Shown piece after piece: positions 1 through 8,174 of a stretch of DNA of 37,259 bases. A program made the translations under genes and the position numbers. Position 1 is the first letter of the stretch. Every line of letters starts with the position of its first letter. The DNA is from Ruminococcaceae bacterium UBA6364. GTDB lineage: Bacteria > Bacillota > Clostridia > Oscillospirales > Acutalibacteraceae. A model generated the notes under the pieces. It searched no databases, was not told where the DNA came from, and saw only the letters and a program-made list of their open reading frames with translations. The DNA lies in assembly GCA_002440045.1 (NCBI GenBank), contig DJRI01000078.1, forward strand, positions 1,556 to 38,814, in the 5' to 3' direction.

Positions 1-2325
1 AAAACCGCCACTGTTCAGGTTGAGGTTGTGAAAAACCCCGTCGAAAGCATTTCGGCGCGTCAGGTTTCAAGATTTGTCGAGGGTATTGACGGATATATCG
101 AACACGATTATTCTTCACCCGACGGCAAAAGCTATCTTAAATATAATCTTTACGGCGCGTTTACATATACCGTTACTTACGACGGCGGCAAGGTTGCCGA
201 AGGTCCTGCCGAGGATATATCAGAGATAATCGGAATGGGCACTTCAAACCAGACCTTTGACGACGGTCAAAGCGCCGACACGCCGTGGGGCGTCGGTATG
301 CACGAGGTTACCGTAGGCTTTATGGGGCACACCTGCAAGGTGAATGTTTCGGTTGTAAGAAACCCGATTGAAAAAGTTACGGCGACCGCCACAAGAAAGC
401 TTATTGAAAATGTTGACGGCTACGAAGAAAATGAGTGGATAAACGACGAAAGCGTTCAATATTTTAAATATAACCCCAGAAGCGTGCTTGTATATACCGT
501 TACATATGACGGCGGCAAGGTTTTCAAGGGCACGGAGCTTGAAATTTCAAGATTTTTCGGCTATGAAAGCGCATTCCCCGAGGTTGAAACAAACGAAACC
601 TATGATACAAGATGGGGCTTGGGCGTTCACGAAGTAACGGTAAAATATTTCGGGTATACGTTTACAGCCGAAGTTGAAGTGGCAAAAAGCACCGTTAAAA
701 GCATTTCGGCAAAAGCCGTAAGACCGCTTTACTCGGGGCTTGACACCGTTTCAGGAAACGAATGGCTTTATGACGACGCCGAGTCCGACTATCAAAAATT
801 CAATTTGTCGCCCGATATGTTTGAATATACCGTTACCGCAGAAAACGGCGAAGTTTTTAAAGGCGATTATGAAGCACTCTCGGAAAAATTCGGCTCTTTT
901 GCCGAGATAACTTCCGAGCAGTCCGCCGACGTTAAGTGGGGCGCGGGCAAACACACCGCCGAAGTATATTTTATGGGCATTACGGGCACTGCCGAGGTTG
1001 AGGTCCGAAAAACGGCGTACACGGCGCTCTCGATTGACGAAAACGACGGCTTTACAATAACCCTTACGGATTCCGATGGGAATGTTACAAAGCATACGCC
1101 CGAAAGCTTTTCGGCTTCAATGATAAGCAGCGATTCAAGGGGCGGCTCTTTAAAAACGGATATAGGAACGCTTAATGCGGTTTTTTATCACAAATTTATA
1201 AAAAGAAGCCCCGCATATGACAGGGAAGTTTCGCTTCAGATAGGCACTCTTAAAAGTAATACTCTTGAAAGATGCCTGTGGTTTAAAGCGGCTATGTGCA
1301 GTATAGAACTGCAGACAATGCCGTTTACTTCCGATTTTACTTGGCGCGGCGCCGTTACGAGAAAAAATATAGATACACTTGTAAACTGCGCTTTTTATGC
1401 CGACGAAGCTTTTGAAAGCGTTGATATGATAGCCGTTTATATCGGTGACACAATGTATTATAAAGTATCGCTCGAAGATGCAAAGAAGATTATTGAAAAG
1501 AATTTTGACGTTACAAAATTCGACTTTACAAAATCAAAATATTACAACGAAGAAGACGGCACGTTCCTTTTAATGAAAAGAGCACACAGCGGCGAAAGCT
1601 GTGAAAGCACCGTTGTTTATAACAAGGCAAGAAAAAGCTATACCGTATCTGTTATAAATTACGACAAAACGTATAACGCTAAAGTCACCTGGAACAACGA
1701 CGGAATAATAACGGCGATTTCGCGCACGCATGTGCACACGCCGCGCAAATTTGACGCGGTTTTAAGCGGATGCGAAAAAGACGGCTCGTGCGAGTTCTAC
1801 CGCTGCACTTCGTGCGGAAAGCTGTTTTCTGACGAAGCGTGCACACACGGGATTTCGTGGGAGGATACTGTTGTTTTGGGCGGTCACAGCTTTAATTCAA
1901 ACGGAACCTGCACGGTATGCGGAATAAACTGCCTGCTTTTACCGGTCGGAAGTGCGGGGATTTTTGAAACGGACTCCGTTATATACGACAGGGCACACTC
2001 TGTTTCGGAGCTTACCGCCCTCGTGAAGTCCGTTGGCGGCTCAAAGCTCAGCGGCACAAAAAGCTATAACGGCGTTTTCGGAAGCGGAGCGACAATAACA
2101 GCCGAAAGCGCAAACGGCGAAATTAAAAAAACATATACGGTTGCACTCTCGGGCGACCTTAACGGCGACGGCGTGTGCGACGTTTTAGACGCAATGCTTT
2201 GCGAAAAAATGCTCAGCGGTCATATGACGGCGGAAGTATATCAGAAATACGCCGCGAACGGCGGCAGTGCAGACGATATTGACATTTCGTCTTATCAGCG
2301 CACCGTAAACGAAGCGCTGAAATAA
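1..2325 (+). CDS. Secreted-type repeat protein with dockerin-like C-terminus (5' partial)
   Basis: The frame is open from the first base, so the true start and any signal peptide lie outside the window; the GTG at 28 is only an internal in-frame codon. About 775 codons are visible. Three Ig-like repeats of roughly 108 residues come first, each carrying a YTVTYDGGKV-type strand, a W-G-G/V-H turn and a final V-V strand. A middle domain of about 200 residues follows, then a Cys-rich segment (paired CxxC motifs, CTSCG and CTVCG) of the sort often seen in Clostridia surface proteins. The end is dockerin-like: a clear calcium loop (DLNGDGVCDVLD) and a degenerate second copy. It lies 24 bases before a shorter paralog with almost the same 3' end. 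Inferred role: extracellular or cell-surface protein; no catalytic domain was recognised and the ligand is unknown. Confidence 0.8.
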   Translation, partial: KTATVQVEVVKNPVESISARQVSRFVEGIDGYIEHDYSSPDGKSYLKYNLYGAFTYTVTYDGGKVAEGPAEDISEIIGMGTSNQTFDDGQSADTPWGVGMHEVTVGFMGHTCKVNVSVVRNPIEKVTATATRKLIENVDGYEENEWINDESVQYFKYNPRSVLVYTVTYDGGKVFKGTELEISRFFGYESAFPEVETNETYDTRWGLGVHEVTVKYFGYTFTAEVEVAKSTVKSISAKAVRPLYSGLDTVSGNEWLYDDAESDYQKFNLSPDMFEYTVTAENGEVFKGDYEALSEKFGSFAEITSEQSADVKWGAGKHTAEVYFMGITGTAEVEVRKTAYTALSIDENDGFTITLTDSDGNVTKHTPESFSASMISSDSRGGSLKTDIGTLNAVFYHKFIKRSPAYDREVSLQIGTLKSNTLERCLWFKAAMCSIELQTMPFTSDFTWRGAVTRKNIDTLVNCAFYADEAFESVDMIAVYIGDTMYYKVSLEDAKKIIEKNFDVTKFDFTKSKYYNEEDGTFLLMKRAHSGESCESTVVYNKARKSYTVSVINYDKTYNAKVTWNNDGIITAISRTHVHTPRKFDAVLSGCEKDGSCEFYRCTSCGKLFSDEACTHGISWEDTVVLGGHSFNSNGTCTVCGINCLLLPVGSAGIFETDSVIYDRAHSVSELTALVKSVGGSKLSGTKSYNGVFGSGATITAESANGEIKKTYTVALSGDLNGDGVCDVLDAMLCEKMLSGHMTAEVYQKYAANGGSADDIDISSYQRTVNEALK

Positions 2326-2349
2326 AAAGCAATGAAAAGGGTGGTTCCG

Positions 2350-4092
2350 ATGAAAAAACGTGACAGGGTTGTGTGCTTTTTGCTGTCGCTTGTTATTGCG
2401 ATTGTGTCCGTTCCGCTTTTCGGCGGCGCGGCGTTTGCCGAGACCGACGCTCACACAGTGCAAAGCTTTTCTGTCACGTTGGGGCGGCCGCTTTATATTG
2501 ATTATGACAGTATGTGGGTAACCCAAAGGTATGACGACGGCACCTACAGTGACAGCTACAGATATTATTACACAAAAAATCTGGCTTTTTTCACAGTTGT
2601 TTATGACGGCGGTAAGGTGTTCGAGGGCATTGCTTCGGACGTTGAAAAAATGTTTGGGGAATCCCCGAAGTTTATTGACACACAGGGCTATAATTCACAG
2701 TGGACAGTGGGCAGACACTCGCAGGATATTATATTCAAAAATATAACCTATACCCTTGACGTCGAAGTTGCGGCTTTTCCTTATAAAAGCTTTAAAATAG
2801 ATAACAGGGACGGCCTTACCGTGAGCTTTGAAGAGCATGACGGCACCGTGAAAAGCGGCAAGGTCACAGCGTTCAGAAACTGGTCTTATACAGGCTCTTC
2901 GGGTTATCTGCAAACAGAATTGGGCGCATTTTTTGTTAAATTCACTTACGGAAGCTACAAAAACGGCAATCCCGCATACGAAAAGAACCTCAAAGCTACT
3001 TTGGGGGAGCTTGAAAGCAACACCTTTACAATTGAGCCGATATATCTTTTCAGAGTTCACAACGTCGGAAAACGCATCAACGAATTGGATTTGTTTGAGA
3101 ATTTTGACGGAAGGGTAAATATAACAAACTTAGACAATGTGGTGCTCGCTTCTTTCAATTTAATAAGAGAGTATCATAACTATGACGGATTCTTTGACGC
3201 AAAGCTTCTTGAAACGGTTTATTCTGTGCCTGTCAATGATGTAAAAGAAGCGATTGAAGAGAATTTCATACTCGGAAAGCTCGACATTACACAGTCGAAA
3301 TATTATGACAGACAAAGCGGTATGATGCACATACCCCAAAAAAGCGACACAGTCGCTTCTCAGCGTGCTTCGTTTAAGTATTACAGCGAAAGCGGCGAGT
3401 TCGACACAGTTTATGAAAACTTCACAAACGACATAAAAACGGTTATACATTGGTCGAGCGACGGCAAAATTCTTTCAATTGTAAAAACGCACACACATAT
3501 CGGTGAAAAGTGCGACGCCGTTCAGGCTTCGTGCGAGAAAAACGGCAGCTTTGAATACTATAAATGCACCGTTTGTTCAAGGCTCTTTTCGGATTCGTTG
3601 TGCGAGCATGAAACAACGCTTGAAAAGGTGTTTATAAGGGGCAGACACAATTTTTCTTCTGACGGCGTTTGCAAAGCTTGCGGCAAACAATGCTCTGTCA
3701 TTCCGACCCAAAACGCAACGCTTTTTTATGACGACTCGATAATTTTTACCGAAAAAGCCGCAGTTGAAGATATTTCGGAGCTTGTAACACCCGCAAACGG
3801 CAAAAGCATAAAAAGCATTTACAGCGGCAGTGCTTACGTTGGCGTTTTCGGAAGCGGGTCGGTAATCTGCGCTTTTTATGACGGCGTGCTTGACGGCGTT
3901 TATACCATTGCGCTTTCGGGCGACCTTAACGGCGACGGCGTGTGCGACGTTTTAGACGCAATGCTTTGCGAAAAGGCTGTTAACGGTCACACCGAGCTTA
4001 AAACATATCAGAAATACGCCGCCAACGGCGGCAGTGCAGACGGTATTGACATTTCGTCATATCAGCGCACCGTAAACGAAGCGCTGAAATGA
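2350..4092 (+). CDS. Secreted paralog with one Ig-like repeat and dockerin-like C-terminus
   Basis: The chosen ATG at 2350 has AAGGGTGG a few bases upstream; the in-frame ATG at 2332 has no such site. The N-terminus (MKKRDRVVCFLLSLVIAIVS, cut likely after AFA) is a classical signal peptide, so the protein is exported. It has a single Ig-like repeat (about residues 35-145), the same middle domain as the upstream gene, the Cys-rich segment with CTVCS and CKACG, and the same dockerin-like end with loop DLNGDGVCDVLD. It is therefore a shorter paralog made by tandem duplication, differing mainly by loss (or the neighbour's gain) of two Ig repeats. It is probably co-transcribed with the upstream gene and ends at a strong terminator. 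Function unknown; a cellulosome role cannot be claimed because no cohesin is visible here. Confidence 0.85.
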   Translation: MKKRDRVVCFLLSLVIAIVSVPLFGGAAFAETDAHTVQSFSVTLGRPLYIDYDSMWVTQRYDDGTYSDSYRYYYTKNLAFFTVVYDGGKVFEGIASDVEKMFGESPKFIDTQGYNSQWTVGRHSQDIIFKNITYTLDVEVAAFPYKSFKIDNRDGLTVSFEEHDGTVKSGKVTAFRNWSYTGSSGYLQTELGAFFVKFTYGSYKNGNPAYEKNLKATLGELESNTFTIEPIYLFRVHNVGKRINELDLFENFDGRVNITNLDNVVLASFNLIREYHNYDGFFDAKLLETVYSVPVNDVKEAIEENFILGKLDITQSKYYDRQSGMMHIPQKSDTVASQRASFKYYSESGEFDTVYENFTNDIKTVIHWSSDGKILSIVKTHTHIGEKCDAVQASCEKNGSFEYYKCTVCSRLFSDSLCEHETTLEKVFIRGRHNFSSDGVCKACGKQCSVIPTQNATLFYDDSIIFTEKAAVEDISELVTPANGKSIKSIYSGSAYVGVFGSGSVICAFYDGVLDGVYTIALSGDLNGDGVCDVLDAMLCEKAVNGHTELKTYQKYAANGGSADGIDISSYQRTVNEALK

Positions 4093-4132
4093 ATCACACA
4101 GAATAAACACAATACCTTAAATTAATACCTTA

Positions 4133-4165
4133 CCGCGCCCTTTTCGGGGCGCGGTTTTATTTTTT
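4133..4165 (+). terminator. Rho-independent terminator
   Basis: Eight-base GC stem (4133-4140 with 4147-4154), loop around TTTTCG, then TTTTATTTTTT. It ends the tandem paralog operon and closely resembles the hairpin at 5855-5876. Confidence 0.9.
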
Positions 4166-4252
4166 GAAGATATTAACGGCGCGGTTATGTGGATTTAAAA
4201 AAATGAATTTTTACATAGTGATTGCAGATAATAAAATATATAGTATGAAATA

Positions 4253-4281
4253 TTGACATATTGTGTAAAATATTATATAAT
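4253..4281 (+). promoter_or_regulatory. Consensus promoter of the AbiE-type operon
   Basis: TTGACA (4253-4258), 17-base spacer, TATAAT (4276-4281). Followed by AAAGGAGG at 4291-4298 and the ATG at 4306. AbiEi proteins are known to repress their own operon; the AT-rich sequence here could hold the operator, but no clear long palindrome was seen. Confidence 0.85.
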
Positions 4282-4305
4282 TACAACGTCAAAGGAGGCG
4301 ATTAA

Positions 4306-4932
4306 ATGAATGTATTTGACAAACTGTCATTGAGTTTCGGTGCGGACGAGCCCATATTTATTGAGGACATTGAAAAGCTGTATCAGGAACGGTCACGCCC
4401 GTGGGTTGACAAGGCTGTTAAAACAATGGTTGACAAAAAACAACTCAAGCGGTTTTCACAGGGGGTCTATTATATTCCGAGAAAAACCGTCCTCGGCGAT
4501 TCCGTTCTGAATCCGAAAAAAGTTATTGTGAAAAAATACATTCAAAATTCGCAGGAAGTATACGGTTATCTCGGCGGGGCTTCGCTTTTGAACTCATTTG
4601 GACTTACAACACAGGTTCCGAATGTAATTACCGTAATATCAAATAACGAGTCAACTCGCGGCAGAAAAGTTGAGGTCGGAAAACAGCCTGTCTATTTGTG
4701 CAAACCGCCTGCAACGGTTACAAAATCCAATTTTAAGATATTGCAGTTTTGCGAAATGGTAAGGCTTATTGATTTTGAAAGTTTGGATAACACTGAGATT
4801 AAAAATTTGGAAAGATATATTGAGGAAAATAATATATCATTATCATCTGTCAGCAAATATTGCAATGTGTTTCCGGATTCGGTATCAAGAAAAATATTGG
4901 GGGGACCTTTAATTGAAAAGCTTGCACAGTGA
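4306..4932 (+). CDS. AbiEi/DUF6088-type antitoxin and autorepressor
   Basis: A 208-residue protein with an N-terminal winged-helix-like region (about residues 1-60, including KRFSQGVYYIPRKT) followed by the family's C-terminal region with YLGGASLLNSFGLTTQVP. This layout matches antitoxins of type IV AbiE-like systems, which neutralise the toxin without a stable protein complex and repress the operon. The start has an ideal AAAGGAGG site and a consensus promoter. It overlaps the toxin gene by 20 bases, a typical coupled arrangement. The family call rests on recognised motifs and on the neighbour. It may act in plasmid or element stability or in phage defence; the sequence alone does not say which. 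Confidence 0.85.
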   Translation: MNVFDKLSLSFGADEPIFIEDIEKLYQERSRPWVDKAVKTMVDKKQLKRFSQGVYYIPRKTVLGDSVLNPKKVIVKKYIQNSQEVYGYLGGASLLNSFGLTTQVPNVITVISNNESTRGRKVEVGKQPVYLCKPPATVTKSNFKILQFCEMVRLIDFESLDNTEIKNLERYIEENNISLSSVSKYCNVFPDSVSRKILGGPLIEKLAQ

Positions 4933-5824
4933 AAGAGAAGTGTTTAATGATATTATTATTGCCGCCTCTTCAAAGTTAGGTATTGAAACGGCGATAGTTG
5001 AAAAAGATTATTATGTGTCATTGCTTCTTAAAGAAATTAATAAAAACTATCCGGATATCATTTTCAAAGGCGGAACATCTTTATCAAAGTGCTATAAAAT
5101 CATAAACAGATTTTCCGAGGATATTGATATCGGCATAAATGCCGATAAAGCAACCGAGGGAATGAGAAGAAATCTAAAATCCGCAATTAAAAAGTCTATT
5201 TATGATTTGGGCTTTTTGCTTGATAATGCAGAAGAAATTATGACAAGAACATATTTCAATAAGTATCAGATAACCTACCCGGTAACGGTTGACGGCTTTA
5301 TGCCGATAAAACCTTATCTGTATGTAGAAACGGCAGTTTTTATGAAACCGTTTCCGTATGAGATTAAAAAAGCCGATACATATATTTACCGCTTTTTAAA
5401 TCAACACGGTTCAGGCGATATTATTGAAAGATACGGTTTAGAGCCTTTTGAAATCAAAGTACAAACATTAACAAGAACATTTATTGATAAAATATTTGCT
5501 GTTGGTGACTGCTATTTGAAATCTGACAAGGAACGCACATCAAGGCATTTATATGACTTGTATAAATTGATGCCGCAAATTGTTTTTGACAGCGATTTTT
5601 ACTCCCTGTTTGACGAAGTCAGGCAAATCAGGGCAAACGATTCCGCTTGCCCATCGGCAAAAGCAGATGTGAACATTAAAAATATAATCGGTAAAATCAT
5701 AACGGAAGATTATTTTAAAAAAGACTATTACGAAGTAACATCGAAATTGCTGTTTGAATATGTAAGTTACGAGTCGGCAAAAGCCAATTTAGAAAAAATT
5801 TATGAATTAATCAAAATTTCTTAA
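4913..5824 (+). CDS. AbiEii-type nucleotidyltransferase toxin
   Basis: A 303-residue nucleotidyltransferase. The core motif is visible: FKGGTSLSK, then RFSEDIDIG supplying the paired catalytic aspartates. The downstream TSRHLYDLYKL segment is also typical of the AbiEii/AbiGii group. Known members transfer nucleotides to RNA targets such as tRNA acceptor ends and stop growth. The start is a TTG at 4913 preceded by GGGGGG about seven bases upstream, inside the end of the antitoxin gene, so translation is probably coupled. All core motifs are intact, so the toxin is probably functional. Stop is followed by a terminator. Confidence 0.88.
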   Translation: MKSLHSEREVFNDIIIAASSKLGIETAIVEKDYYVSLLLKEINKNYPDIIFKGGTSLSKCYKIINRFSEDIDIGINADKATEGMRRNLKSAIKKSIYDLGFLLDNAEEIMTRTYFNKYQITYPVTVDGFMPIKPYLYVETAVFMKPFPYEIKKADTYIYRFLNQHGSGDIIERYGLEPFEIKVQTLTRTFIDKIFAVGDCYLKSDKERTSRHLYDLYKLMPQIVFDSDFYSLFDEVRQIRANDSACPSAKADVNIKNIIGKIITEDYFKKDYYEVTSKLLFEYVSYESAKANLEKIYELIKIS

Positions 5825-5854
5825 ACAATTCTTACGGAATAATATTCACACTTA

Positions 5855-5880
5855 CCGCGCTCCTTTTGGGGCGCGGTTTT
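5855..5880 (+). terminator. Rho-independent terminator
   Basis: Nine-base stem (5855-5863 with 5868-5876), TTTT loop, T-rich tail. Near copy of the hairpin at 4133-4154, so the toxin-antitoxin cassette sits between matching terminators. Confidence 0.9.
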
Positions 5881-5946
5881 ATCTTTCGGGCTCGTATTTA
5901 TGCATTATTAAAACCGAAGCCGTATTTATTAAATTTAAAAACTCTG

Positions 5947-5975
5947 TTGAATTTACGGGCGGCGTATAGTATTAT
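5947..5975 (+). promoter_or_regulatory. Probable promoter of the GH110-like gene
   Basis: TTGAAT (5947-5952), 17-base spacer, TATTAT (5970-5975), 22 bases before the chosen ATG at 5998. Confidence 0.6.
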
Positions 5976-5997
5976 TATTCGGCAGGCAGGTGTTACC

Positions 5998-7647
5998 ATG
6001 GTAATTTATCCCGAAATGTTCAGCATAAAGCCCGAAAGCGAAGTTACAAAGGGCTTTAAAAATCTTTTTAATACAGTGAGCGAGGCGGGCGCTAAAAAAA
6101 CGCTTCTTCTTCCTAAGGGGAACTATGTTTTTCAAAGCAAAAACGCAGAGCCGCGCAAAATTTATATTACAAATACCATCGGCGAGAACGAGTATAAAAA
6201 CGGCGAAGAGCCGAATATGCGCAAGGTGGCGCTTGATATGCGCAATATAAACGACCTTGAAATAGACGGCAACGGCTCGCGGATTATAATAGACGGCAAA
6301 ATGACAAATATGGTTATTGAAAACTGCAATAACATAACCGTAAAAAATCTTACGATAGACGCCGTTTCGCCGAACGTTCACAAGGTGACGGTTACAAAGG
6401 CTTCGCCGTTTTATATTAATTTTGAGGTTGACGGCGGCAGTAAATATATTGAAGAGAACGGCAATTATTATTGGGTCGGGCCGGATTACAAGCTCGGCTT
6501 TCTCGATTTTCGCCTTTCGGGCGGGTGGATGCTCACGGCAAAGCCCGAAAATTACAATCATTTAACGCGCAACGGCGTTCACCCGTTTCAGGGCGCGTCG
6601 TCGCTTAAAGAGACGGCGCCCGGCGTGTTCAGCGTAAGATTTCTTGTGCCGAAAAACTATGAAAAGGGGCAGGTGTTTTACTTCTACCCCTGCAAAAGAG
6701 AAGAAGTCGGCATACTTATAAACAACTCAAAAAATATAAAGCTTCAAAACGTTACACAGCGTTTTAATTATTCGCTTGCCGTTGTTGCGCAGAACAGTGA
6801 AAATATAACTGTCGAAGACTGCGACTTTTCGCCAGGTAAAGAGCGCGAGGCCGACTTTTGCTCGTTTGCCGATTTTTTGCAGATATGTATGTGCCGCGGC
6901 AAGGTTGCGGTGAAAAACTGCAATTTCGATGCGGCGGGCGACGATACGGTTAACGTCCACGGCTTTTATTTTAAAATAACCGAAAGCAATAAAGACAAAA
7001 TGACCGTTAAATTTTGCCACCCGCAAAGCTACGGCTTTGAGTGCATAAGAAGCGGCGATATTATTTCGTTTGTCGACCCGAAAACGCTTCTTACGGTCGG
7101 CCGCACAAAGGTGCTTGAAGCAACGCTTCGCGACGAATATTACTATGACCTTGTTTTAATGACATACGACCCGCCCGTCGGCGTCGGCGGTTTTATCGAG
7201 AATTATTCGGCAAATCCCGATTTTGAGTTTTCGGGCAACACCGTGAACAGAATCCCCACAAGGGGAATGCTTGTCACGACCGCCGGCAAGGTCGTTATAG
7301 AGAATAACCGCTTTTTAAATACGGGTATGAGCGGAATTTATATTTCGGGCGACGCTTCAAGCTGGTTTGAAAGCGGCGCGGTGAGCGACGTTACAATAAG
7401 GGGCAACGCCTTTATGAATTGCGACGACAACGCCGTTCTTATAGCGCCCGAAATAAAAAAATACGGCGGCGCCGTTCACAAAAGCTTTCTTATTGAAAAC
7501 AATTTCTTTTTGCTCAACAACACCCACGCGGTAAATGCCCTCGCTTGCGAAAGCATTGTTTTAAAGAATAACGTATATAAAGGAAAAGCAAAGTATAACA
7601 AGCCCGTCATTACAAAAAATGTAAATAATCTTGTTTCTGACACATAA
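5998..7647 (+). CDS. GH110-like alpha-1,3-galactosidase (right-handed beta-helix)
   Basis: A 549-residue beta-helix protein. Rungs of N/V/I-rich repeats (LEIDGNGSRIIIDGKMTNM, ITVKNLTIDAV, VAVKNCNFDAAGDDTVNVHG) run through it. The paired aspartates D315-D316 in GDDTVNVHG, and the later PTRGMLVTTAGKVVIENN and SGDASSWFESG segments, fit family GH110, whose known members remove alpha-1,3-linked galactose from blood-group-B and linear structures with inversion. The ATG at 5998 is chosen over the longer open frame because it follows a promoter and AGGTG, and the extension has no family content. No signal peptide is present, so it should act in the cytoplasm or at least is not Sec-exported. It is monocistronic with its own terminator. 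Substrate preference is inferred only. Confidence 0.75.
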   Translation: MVIYPEMFSIKPESEVTKGFKNLFNTVSEAGAKKTLLLPKGNYVFQSKNAEPRKIYITNTIGENEYKNGEEPNMRKVALDMRNINDLEIDGNGSRIIIDGKMTNMVIENCNNITVKNLTIDAVSPNVHKVTVTKASPFYINFEVDGGSKYIEENGNYYWVGPDYKLGFLDFRLSGGWMLTAKPENYNHLTRNGVHPFQGASSLKETAPGVFSVRFLVPKNYEKGQVFYFYPCKREEVGILINNSKNIKLQNVTQRFNYSLAVVAQNSENITVEDCDFSPGKEREADFCSFADFLQICMCRGKVAVKNCNFDAAGDDTVNVHGFYFKITESNKDKMTVKFCHPQSYGFECIRSGDIISFVDPKTLLTVGRTKVLEATLRDEYYYDLVLMTYDPPVGVGGFIENYSANPDFEFSGNTVNRIPTRGMLVTTAGKVVIENNRFLNTGMSGIYISGDASSWFESGAVSDVTIRGNAFMNCDDNAVLIAPEIKKYGGAVHKSFLIENNFFLLNNTHAVNALACESIVLKNNVYKGKAKYNKPVITKNVNNLVSDT

Positions 7648-7665
7648 TACTTTCTGTTAAATTAC

Positions 7666-7707
7666 CGGGAGCTGTAAAAACGACTTTTACAGCTCCCGTG
7701 CTTTTTT
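7666..7707 (+). terminator. Rho-independent terminator
   Basis: Fourteen-base perfect stem (7666-7679 with 7685-7698), short loop, then TGCTTTTTT. Ends the GH110-like gene. Confidence 0.9.
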
Positions 7708-7879
7708 AATAACTTGACTTCATTTCAAACGATTGACAGCAGGTACTTTCCGAAGAATCTGCGTGGCAGTTGCAAGCGCCGACCTCAATGCCGTTTCTTG
7801 AACAGCAGTTGCTGTCTGTGCAATGGTATTTGCAGGTGTCAACCGTGCAGCCGATGCTCTCGTTCTTATTGTTTTTCAT
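7706..7879 (-). CDS. Small Cys-rich DUF1540 protein
   Basis: A 57-residue protein with eight cysteines. The pattern IGCTVDTCKYHC, then SNCC, IEVGACNCHA and STCCQSFEMK matches the DUF1540 family of small, presumed metal-binding proteins in anaerobic Bacillota, whose function is not known. The ATG at 7879 is preceded by AAAGGAGTTG; a longer in-frame start at 7921 has no such site. Its leader around the ribosome site is almost identical to that of the rubrerythrin gene at 8606, and it is divergent from the PerR-like gene, so a link to redox or metal stress is a reasonable guess. Confidence 0.85.
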   Translation of the reverse strand: MKNNKNESIGCTVDTCKYHCTDSNCCSRNGIEVGACNCHADSSESTCCQSFEMKSSY

Positions 7880-7905
7880 AATAAAACAACTCCTTTGGTG
7901 TGACA

Positions 7906-7965
7906 GCCGATTAACCGACAAGCACTCGGGCGCTTTTCAGTGCCGTTGCTTTTCGATTAATCGGC
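7906..7965 (-). promoter_or_regulatory. Possible structured 5' leader of the DUF1540 mRNA
   Basis: Nine-base inverted repeat GCCGATTAA (7906-7914) and TTAATCGGC (7957-7965), with a nested GCACT/AGTGC pair inside. On the minus strand it ends about 14 bases before the AAAGGAGTTG site. It does not match a riboswitch class that I recognise. Confidence 0.4.
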
Positions 7966-8101
7966 AGCTTTTGATTTTGGGCGGATTTCTCCGTCAAAAT
8001 AATTATTCCCGAAACGGGCGCTTAAATTCACGCGCCGATTTATTGAAACTTTTCCCGCAAAAAACACTCAAAAAATATTTTGAAAAATTTTAAAAAAAGT
8101 G

Positions 8102-8130
8102 TTGACAAATACAAAAGCCCGTGATATTAT
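8102..8130 (+). promoter_or_regulatory. Promoter of the perR-rubrerythrin operon
   Basis: TTGACA (8102-8107), 17-base spacer, TATTAT (8125-8130). The palindromic operator starts two bases downstream of the -10 box. Confidence 0.8.
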
Positions 8131-8131
8131 A

Positions 8132-8154
8132 ATAACAGTAATTGTTACTGTTAT
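8132..8154 (+). promoter_or_regulatory. Perfect palindromic Fur/PerR-type operator
   Basis: Ten-base arms ATAACAGTAA (8132-8141) and TTACTGTTAT (8145-8154) separated by TTG. It sits over the presumed transcription start and 21 bases before the PerR-like start codon. The A/T-rich inverted-repeat style suits Fur-family dimers, so autoregulation is inferred. Confidence 0.75.
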
Positions 8155-8174
8155 CGCGAAAGAGAGGTGCGGCG

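Noticed and set aside
1..2325. Start codon at 28
   Set aside because: The frame is open to base 1 and repeat one is already under way, so the GTG at 28 is internal.
1..4092. Cellulosome components because of dockerin-like ends
   Set aside because: No cohesin, scaffoldin or linked carbohydrate enzyme is visible and the second calcium loop is degenerate.
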